From Alphaproteobacteria bacterium (GTDB lineage: Bacteria; Pseudomonadota; Alphaproteobacteria; Rhodospirillales; Casp-alpha2): a DNA stretch of 64,000 bases. The stretch lies in NCBI GenBank assembly GCA_024279135.1, contig JAJRRU010000039.1, positions 124,001 through 188,000 on the forward strand, given 5' to 3'. Positions 63,020-64,000 of this stretch are shown here, one piece after another. The notes beneath the pieces are model-generated. The model was not told the DNA's origin and did not search any database. It saw only the letters and a program-made list of their open reading frames with translations. Position 1 is the first letter of the stretch. Every line of letters starts with the position of its first letter. The position numbers were made by a program, and so were the translations under genes.

Positions 63020-63847
63020 TTAGTCAGAACCGTAGTGATCGGGCACAAATGTCTGGTCAGACATGGGCGGACGCACATACCCTCCCAGAGACTTGCGTGG
63101 CGACAATTCAATTTTGATCGGTGTGACATCCTCGTAGGGGATCATGCTCAAAAAATGGCGGATACAGTTTAGTCTTGCGATTTTCTTGGAGTCGGCTTCG
63201 ACCACAATCCACGGAGCCTGCTTGATATCGGTATGGGCAAACATTTCATCCTTGGCTTTGGAATAATCAACCCAGCGATCACGGGATTCCAGATCCATGG
63301 GGCTGAGCTTCCATTGTTTGGTCGGATCATTCAACCGGCCTCGGAAGCGCTTTTCCTGTTCCTCATCACTGACAGAAAACCAGTACTTAATCAGCAATAT
63401 TCCCGACTGGGTGAGCATCCGCTCGAAATGTGGGCAAGAATGCATGAAATACTGATATTCTACATCGGTACAAAATCCCATAACCCGTTCAACCCCGGCG
63501 CGATTGTACCAGCTGCGGTCGAACAGAACGATTTCACCGGCCGCTGGCAGATGCGGCACGTAACGCTGGAAATACCACTGGGTTTTCTCTCTCTCGGTGG
63601 GTTGCCCCAGGGCAACCACGCGGCAGACACGGGGATTAAGCGATTCGGTGATACGCTTGATCACCCCACCCTTACCGGCGGCATCGCGGCCCTCAAACAA
63701 CACAACAACCCGCAAACCCTCTTGTTTGACCCAGCCTTGCAGCTTGACCAATTCAATTTGAAGCCGTTTTAACTCGCTCTCGTAAAATGACTTTGTAAAA
63801 GTTTTTTGGCTCGTTTCTGAGCCCTGCGCTGCATTGTCATTTGGCAT
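63020..63847 (-). CDS. ppk2: Polyphosphate kinase 2 (class I PPK2)
   Basis: 275 residues from ATG 63847; GGGGGA is five bases upstream, better than the ATG at 63859. Walker A EGRDAAGKGG (residues about 52-61) and Walker B VLFDRSWYNRAG (Asp110) are the PPK2 hallmarks. The class I enzymes use polyphosphate to phosphorylate nucleoside diphosphates. It is the first gene of the ppk2-ppk1 transcript. Confidence 0.94.
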   Translation of the reverse strand: MPNDNAAQGSETSQKTFTKSFYESELKRLQIELVKLQGWVKQEGLRVVVLFEGRDAAGKGGVIKRITESLNPRVCRVVALGQPTEREKTQWYFQRYVPHLPAAGEIVLFDRSWYNRAGVERVMGFCTDVEYQYFMHSCPHFERMLTQSGILLIKYWFSVSDEEQEKRFRGRLNDPTKQWKLSPMDLESRDRWVDYSKAKDEMFAHTDIKQAPWIVVEADSKKIARLNCIRHFLSMIPYEDVTPIKIELSPRKSLGGYVRPPMSDQTFVPDHYGSD

Positions 63848-63859
63848 TGTATCCCCCAT

Positions 63860-64000
63860 TCGATCTCATAATTTCCATCCCAATTATGTTAGCCTCATTT
63901 GGTGCAATATTAAATACATTTGGTCAATAAATATCAGGTTGTTAGAATTGAGGCATTCCAATTTATCTTCAGGCAGTATATATGTGTTTTAAGTAGCTTA
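63860..64000. promoter_or_regulatory. ppk2 upstream region with a 21-bp-spaced direct repeat
   Basis: No gene is seen in this last 141 bp, which is AT-rich. CATTTGGTGCAATA (63896-63909) and CATTTGGTCAATA (63917-63929) are repeated with a 21-bp period, two helical turns, within 90 bp of the ppk2 start. This is a plausible operator pair or half of a Pho-type control site. Confidence 0.45.

Overview
The window reads as chromosomal DNA of an alphaproteobacterium, most likely a free-living or marine member of the Rhodospirillales or a relative. This is an inference from gene content: a PhaR/PhaA/PhaB polyhydroxyalkanoate set, a chorismate mutase-hisC-tyrA run, a queuosine cluster with QueF and QueG, TRAP and NMT1-type ABC importers, and PPK1 plus PPK2. 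I see no rRNA, tRNA, CRISPR array, IS element or prophage. Coding density is high and genes lie in short operons on both strands.

Layout. 0-3.3 kb: an arsenic locus (arsR diverging from arsD-arsA, with arsA overlapping a PLP-dependent deaminase cut by the left edge). 3.4-8.5 kb: a five-gene operon (periplasmic binding protein, two permeases, ATPase, FAH-family hydrolase) diverging from a FadR-type regulator, with two tandem 19-bp palindromes between them. 8.7-15.4 kb: a polyamine catabolic block (agmatinase, PuuB, PuuD, PuuA, SpuC-like aminotransferase, PuuR-like regulator) with two near-identical 18-bp boxes that resemble the E. coli PuuR site as I remember it. 15.5-16.9 kb: a universal stress protein and a decayed lipoprotein gene. 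16.9-23.4 kb: TAXI-TRAP importer, a CuyA/D-cysteine desulfhydrase-type lyase, a TauE/SafE exporter and a radical SAM protein, suggesting sulfonate uptake, desulfonation and sulfite export. 23.4-26.6 kb: a DMT transporter, an exported rhodanese and a gamma-glutamyltransferase-like hydrolase. 26.6-30.4 kb: an operon resembling the pipecolate branch of lysine degradation (AmaB-like and AmaA-like enzymes plus a GST). 30.5-38.6 kb: an orphan amino-acid-type binding protein, a hybrid-free histidine kinase, a class III aminotransferase, a HIT protein, an ABC-F ATPase and a PfkB kinase.

38.6-45.3 kb: queA, tgt, queF and queG with an APS reductase and a receiver-domain protein inserted between queA and tgt, then a formylglycine-generating-enzyme-like lipoprotein. 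45.5-47.3 kb: a chemoreceptor. 47.4-53.6 kb: PHA metabolism (phaR, a small phasin/PhaE-like protein overlapping a PhaC-like hydrolase, then phaA-phaB), split by a roughly 1.9-kb accessory patch with an HNH protein and small or broken genes. 53.6-59.1 kb: GST, methyltransferase, chorismate mutase, hisC, tyrA and a DUF2125 protein. 59.2-63.9 kb: polyphosphate metabolism (ppx, ppk1, ppk2).

The most interesting items are the candidate PuuR regulon boxes, the sulfonate-type transport and lyase operon with its unassigned radical SAM partner, the 185-bp two-frame overlap in the PHA locus, the accessory patch splitting that locus, the tandem palindromes upstream of the FadR-type gene, and three genes whose start codon sits exactly 6 nt after a -10-like hexamer (possible leaderless transcripts). 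I see no wholly new multi-gene system that I can defend from sequence alone.
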